Below, one piece after another: positions 60,285-64,000 of a DNA stretch of 64,000 nt. Origin of the DNA: Actinomadura oligospora ATCC 43269 (lineage in GTDB: Bacteria; Actinomycetota; Actinomycetes; Streptosporangiales; Streptosporangiaceae). The position numbers and the translations under genes are program-made. The stretch's first letter is position 1, and the number at the start of each line of letters is the position of its first letter. The DNA is taken from assembly GCF_000518265.1 (NCBI RefSeq), contig NZ_JADG01000003.1, positions 1,032,712 through 1,096,711 on the forward strand, given 5' to 3'. Below the pieces are notes generated by a model, which made no database searches, was not told the origin of the DNA, and saw nothing but the letters and a program-made list of their open reading frames with translations.

Positions 60285-60318
60285 GGGGCCCGGGCACCGA
60301 GGCGAGTGCCCGGGCCCC
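60285..60318. terminator. 13-bp perfect GC stem, 8-base loop
   Basis: GGGGCCCGGGCAC pairs with GTGCCCGGGCCCC. It is flanked by a further outer match (CGTCC/GGACG). A very stable terminator-like hairpin, positioned downstream of the minus-strand lanthipeptide gene. Confidence 0.65.
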
Positions 60319-60446
60319 GTGGGACGCGGCTGGCCGGGCTGGGTCACCGGGAGCCCTTCCGGCGCGCAGGGGGCTGGCTCAGATCTGGCAGCGCGCGCCG
60401 GCCTGCCGGGCCAGAGGCGTTGCCGCCCTGCCGCCAGAGGCGGCCG

Positions 60447-60704
60447 TCAACCAACCTTGGTGGCGCCGTCGCAGATGATGGTGGTCGGTCCGTAGCTGCA
60501 AGTGCTGATGCAGGCGTAGACGTCCACGCCCGCCAGGCCCTTGGTCCAGTAGCCCAGGGCATCGACGTCGGGCTGCTCGACGCTCTCGGGGACCGCGGTG
60601 ACTCCGAAGGCGGCGGGCCGGGCCAGCAGCTCGGCCCTGACCTCGGCGTCGGCGGCGGCGTGCCGCAGCACCGACTCCCGGGCACCGAGGGTGAAGCCCG
60701 TGAT
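60447..60704 (-). CDS. Class II-like lanthipeptide precursor (orphan), ATC at expected start
   Basis: Residues 1-58 (counted from the ATC) look like an NHLP-type leader (VLRHAAADAEVRAELLARPA). The core after a GLAG sequence is about 26 residues: VDVYACISTCSYGPTTIICD, then GATKVG. It has three Cys (at positions 65, 69 and 78) and six Ser/Thr, arranged as in SCO0268-type class II lanthipeptides, a family I recall only in outline. GAGGAGAGG stands five bases before an ATC in the place of the start; no in-frame ATG exists, and the nearest in-frame GTG is at 60767. No LanM, transporter or protease lies in the window. It may be a decayed or non-canonically started RiPP gene. Confidence 0.65.
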   Translation of the reverse strand: MTGFTLGARESVLRHAAADAEVRAELLARPAAFGVTAVPESVEQPDVDALGYWTKGLAGVDVYACISTCSYGPTTIICDGATKVG

Positions 60705-60767
60705 GGTGTCCTCTCCTCGGGGAACTCCTCCTCCCCCAAGCTCACCACCGGCGCCCCGCCGCCGCAC

Positions 60768-61521
60768 AGTCGGCCGGCGGGTACGTATCTGTTCCCTGAC
60801 CGGGCCGGGGCCAGAACCGGCAGGTCCCGCCGCCACACCTTCCGCACGCCGCGTGTACCGGCCAACCCGCCGGCGGCGGGTTGGCCGGTCGCCAGTAACC
60901 GGCGCCGATCTGTCGCATGGCGCGGGCCGCCCTGTACCGAGCACGGGCTCGGTGAGATCTGGCGCCAGCCCCTGTCTCGCTGGTGAGGACGCCGGTAAGC
61001 CGGTGGGGTCCGCCAGCGACGTCCTGGCGGATGCGAAGGGATCTGTGCAGTCGACGGCCAATCAACCGTGGGGGCGGAATCGTTCGACTACGCCCCCACG
61101 CCCGATCCAATCGGAACCCAGCGCCTGCCCTGCCGGAACCGGGCGCCGATCCAATCAGATCCGATCCCCACTTCCGCCCCTCCTTTTCGCCCCTAAATGG
61201 CCACCAGAGCCCGCCGGATACGGCCCAGCGCTCGGGTCGGTGTCACCGGAGGAAAGGTGCCGAACGTGTTCGTCGGCTGGAAGCCGGCGGGCGGTAGCGG
61301 CCGAGTGGGCCGCCTGCAACGCGATGGTTGCGCTGCTGACGTGGGGCCTGAGCAAGTCCCGCCGGTCTCAGGGGCGCCCCGTCGGCCTCACCCGCGCGCC
61401 AGTCGTCGCGGCGCGGCGGCGGCACGGGGCCCCGCCGTGCTGCTCGTACTGCGTGGGCGCCGACGTGGGGCCGCTGGCGCTCGTCGTCCCCTTGAAGGCG
61501 CTATTTGGCGATTTTCACCTG
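60768..61521. other. 750-base gap, no gene recognised
   Basis: GC-rich with several long open frames in opposite directions but no consistent protein-like reading. Contains no LanM-like or transporter motifs. Confidence 0.4.
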
Positions 61522-61881
61522 TCAGCAAGTCCGCCACAGTTCGGCGTATAGGTATTGCTCGGCCATGGGGATGCCGTATCGGGTCGTTTTCCCGGGCCGT
61601 ACCCCTCGACACTGGTTGTGGTTGTTCCTGGGAAACCAAGGGTCTCCGGTGACGACGTTTACGCTGATCAGCCGTCCGCAGCTGACGTTCTTCACGAAGA
61701 CGTACTTATGGTCTTTGCTCTGCCACCGTTGTGTGCAGCCTGGCCATGCGTCCCTCGCCGACATCGAACCGCCGGCAAGGGAGGGGACGGCCATCGCCGT
61801 GCCGACCGTGCCGGTTGCCGCGACTGCGGCCACCAGGACGCTCGCGCCGAACCGCAAGACAGCATTTCGTGTGATATCCAC
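61522..61881 (-). CDS. Small secreted protein
   Basis: A 119-residue precursor. The Sec signal (VLRFGASVLVAAVAATGTVG) has a cleavage region TAMAVPS. The mature part of about 85 residues has four cysteines (CTQRW, VSCGR, CRGVR, terminal C), consistent with a disulfide-bonded extracellular peptide. Function unknown. It starts with ATG and is followed upstream by an AT-richer region. Confidence 0.7.
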   Translation of the reverse strand: MDITRNAVLRFGASVLVAAVAATGTVGTAMAVPSLAGGSMSARDAWPGCTQRWQSKDHKYVFVKNVSCGRLISVNVVTGDPWFPRNNHNQCRGVRPGKTTRYGIPMAEQYLYAELWRTC

Positions 61882-62308
61882 CGATTACTCCGCATTGTTG
61901 GGTGTTTGTTTGCCTCTCCCGGGATCATCCCGAACGAAATTCCGAGACCAGTTTCCTTTGCGCTATGACGCAAGGGGGCGTTGACAGATCTCGGAGGCGG
62001 GTACGACACCGGTTGTGAGGTTGCGTATCTTCTTTGAGCCGCATGACCTTGCGCGGATACGGTCTCGGCCCCCGCTGAGACGGCCTTTAGCGGGCCGCAG
62101 AGTGCACATGGGCCCCTTTCGGTACGGGGTGGAAGATGCTCCATATAAGTACTATGTCACCGAGAGAAGTTGAAATACTCCACCGAGTAATCGACATGTG
62201 GTGGCCAGTGCGAGCGGTTGTGGCTCCCCGTTGAGCAGGACGCCTCTACCGGCTACCTGCGGGGGGTGGTGCGCCTGGAGGCTGTGGCCCGGCCTCCAGG
62301 CGCCCGCG
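61882..62308. promoter_or_regulatory. AT-rich intergenic region
   Basis: About 430 bases between two minus-strand secreted-protein genes. An AT-rich block near 62140-62205 (ccatataagtactatgtcacc) is the best promoter candidate for the downstream secreted-protein gene. No gene seen. Confidence 0.4.
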
Positions 62309-62728
62309 TCACGTATGCGTGATGCAACTGATTCCGTCCGGGAGACCGGCCTTACGGATGTCGCGGAAGCGCGTGTACGGCCGGATGATGGCGTGAGGGC
62401 CCCTGCACCTGCCCGTCCCTGACACCTCCTGCCAGACGACCTGGCCCTGGTTGGTGGCGTTGTAGCCCGACAGGGTTATCTTGTCGGAGGGGTGATGGCT
62501 GGGGCCTTGGACCGGCTTGAACCGCATGGCCAGATTGTCGTAGTCCGCCGCGTACCACAGGCAGAAGTAGCCGGTGGTGCAGGCCCCTGTGCCTGCGACG
62601 GCCTGTGTGGGCGTGTGGGTGTTCTGCGCCGCATGCGCGGCGGCGGTCGCGCCGGTCGATGCCAGGGCGGCACCGAGCGCGAGCGCCGCGGCGCCCTTCA
62701 GAAAGCGCTGGGAACGGTGATGCGTCAT
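62309..62728 (-). CDS. Secreted protein resembling peptidase-inhibitor I36 family
   Basis: A 139-residue precursor with a Sec signal (FLKGAAALALGAALASTGAT, AAAHA cleavage). The mature domain has CTTGYFCLWYAADYDNLAMR, close to the YFCxW…N(F/Y)xG pattern of the Streptomyces I36-type inhibitor (beta/gamma-crystallin-like), then GYNATNQGQVVWQEVSGTGR and CRGPHAIIRPY. Four cysteines. Likely an extracellular inhibitor or structural protein. Its start is close to GAAAGG. Confidence 0.7.
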   Translation of the reverse strand: MTHHRSQRFLKGAAALALGAALASTGATAAAHAAQNTHTPTQAVAGTGACTTGYFCLWYAADYDNLAMRFKPVQGPSHHPSDKITLSGYNATNQGQVVWQEVSGTGRCRGPHAIIRPYTRFRDIRKAGLPDGISCITHT

Positions 62729-63340
62729 CGCTGTTCTTTCCCTTCGTCTGATGTTCAGGCGTGGTTGATGGCGGCCGGGTGAAGACAGCGATCACCTGAC
62801 CGGCGGAGCATCTGACTGCCATGTGGTGAACCGGTCCGAGCATCCCCCTCGATGCCTACCGTCCGCGTTCAGTCGCATGCGGAGAGCGTATGGCGGCTGG
62901 TCGGCCTGTGGCGTGCCGCGCCGTGTCCGCGCGTGTCACGACATGTCCGAGCAGCTCGTTTCAGCAGGTCATAGCGTCTCTCTCTGCCGCGCCACGGCAT
63001 GGCGTCGCGGAATGTCATGGGACCGGCGCACGCCCAATTGGGCCCAGCCGATCACCGCAGCCCCCGCACCCGGGGCCGCTCGACCCCGGCCAGGCCTTCA
63101 TTGCCGCGACGCAATGGCTTGCCGATCAGCTGTGTCCCCGGGGCGCGCCCGCCAGGGAATCAGGCCGAACCTTGTCCAGCCACGGCGGCGACCTGCCGGA
63201 CGGGCGTTCAGGAGCGTGTGGTGGGGCGGCGGACCATGGCACCCGCCAATACCAGAGCGCGCGACTGGGCCCGGGGCGCACTGGACTCGTCACCAAGAAG
63301 CCACAGCACGACACCCCACCCCCGTCGATAGCATTGCGTG
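62729..63340. other. 610-base gap, no gene recognised
   Basis: Contains only short overlapping open frames in both directions, none with start, SD and composition together. Confidence 0.45.
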
Positions 63341-63916
63341 ATGATTCGAACGCCAAGAGTTGTCATGTCTCTGCTTGCCCGCACACCACGTGCCCTGCCC
63401 CGGCCCGTGACGGCCGCGGCCGTGGCCACCTGCGCACTCCTGAGTACTGCCGCCGCCGCACACACCGCCCCACCCCCGCCGCCCATCTCCGCAGAGAAGA
63501 GCGACGCCACGATCACTATCAAGGGCTTCAAGCTCAACAACCCCAGCAACGGGACGTCCAAGAACGTCACCGTCACCGGAACCGTGTCGACCCTTCCCGC
63601 CGGCACCGTGGTCACCTCCGACGGCAAACCGATCGTCCGGCTGGAGAGCAACTGCGCCATCGAGGCCAGGGCCCTCGTCACGGACTTCGGCGAGCAGAAG
63701 AAAGCCGCCGGCTCCAGTGGGGAGCTGTCCTTCCCCTGCGGCGTCAAAGACCGCGCCTGGTCGGCCACCTTCAACTCCGAGAACTGGCCCTACAAGTGCA
63801 GCAACACCGTGCTGGTCCAGGTCGACGTCACACGCGACGCGGTCGGCCTCCCCGACAACCGCACCCTCCGCCGCCCTGACGGCAGTGACGAAAAACGCCT
63901 CAAGGCGACCTGCTGA
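63341..63916 (+). CDS. Secreted protein of unknown function
   Basis: A 191-residue precursor. The signal peptide has a long basic N-region, then AVATCALLSTAAAAHTAPPP. The mature part is about 145 residues and beta-rich (DATITIKGFKLNNPSNGTSK, NVTVTGTVSTLPAGTVVTSD) with Cys at CAIEARALV, PCGVKD, KCSN and the C-terminus. It resembles a lipid- or polysaccharide-binding beta-sandwich. Alternatively started by a GTG one codon upstream. Function unknown. Confidence 0.7.
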   Translation: MIRTPRVVMSLLARTPRALPRPVTAAAVATCALLSTAAAAHTAPPPPPISAEKSDATITIKGFKLNNPSNGTSKNVTVTGTVSTLPAGTVVTSDGKPIVRLESNCAIEARALVTDFGEQKKAAGSSGELSFPCGVKDRAWSATFNSENWPYKCSNTVLVQVDVTRDAVGLPDNRTLRRPDGSDEKRLKATC

Positions 63917-64000
63917 CAGTCACGAGCCGCTCGCGAACGCGGGATGCGCTTCCATCCCACCCGCGGCCCACTCGCGCGATTCAGCAACGGCGCAGGCGGG

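Noticed and set aside
1..64000. CRISPR array or tRNA/rRNA genes
   Set aside because: No regularly spaced short repeats and no cloverleaf or rRNA core sequences noticed by eye. A tRNA scan would be needed to exclude divergent tRNAs.

Overview
The window is high-GC, GTG-start-rich DNA with many 4-base stop/start overlaps (ATGA, GTGA), small secreted proteins and large numbers of TetR, LysR, AraC, XRE and ArsR regulators. This points to an actinomycete, probably a Streptomyces/Actinomadura/Nonomuraea-like genome; the genus cannot be fixed from the sequence. It looks like an accessory, chromosome-arm type region: short operons in alternating directions, separated by Tn3-family remnants and decayed genes.

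Layout. 0-17 kb: end of an FAD hydroxylase; a metallo-hydrolase/XRE-cupin pair facing each other across a 15-bp palindrome; a frameshifted S1 protein; an NmrA/NTF2 pair beside an AraC regulator; a sirtuin; a LysR/DUF1330 pair; a PhzF-like protein; a luciferase-like flavin oxidoreductase; a broken alpha/beta hydrolase. 17-23 kb: mobile-element debris with 48-bp Tn3-terminus-like repeats, recombinases and a candidate res site.

23.2-38.7 kb is the most interesting part. It holds three agmatine deiminases (one cytoplasmic, one with a Tat signal, one predicted lipoprotein), a five-gene Opp/Nik-type ABC importer, a fused urease gamma/beta protein, a urease alpha homologue with altered flap residues, an NCS1 permease, a DUF4436 membrane protein and three paralogous TetR genes (the third broken). 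Five copies of one palindrome (TGACTGAA-N2-TTCAGTCA and variants) lie before these transcription units, so they look like one regulon. No N-carbamoylputrescine amidohydrolase and no urease accessory genes (UreDEFG) are present. I infer a route in which agmatine is deiminated outside and inside the cell and the ureido product (or urea) is split by the urease-like enzyme.

39-53 kb: a large TPR-like/SMI1-KNR4/LRR protein, a peroxiredoxin/TetR pair with its own operators, an arsenic region (ArsI/CadI, two ArsR, ArsC, ACR3) that carries relics of ArsO and ArsM genes, and several unrecognised proteins. 53-58.5 kb: a decayed beta-lactamase locus, an aminoglycoside phosphotransferase-like kinase, a second FAD monooxygenase and a TIM-barrel protein. 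59-64 kb: a broken recombinase, an orphan lanthipeptide precursor whose expected start codon is ATC, and three small secreted proteins.
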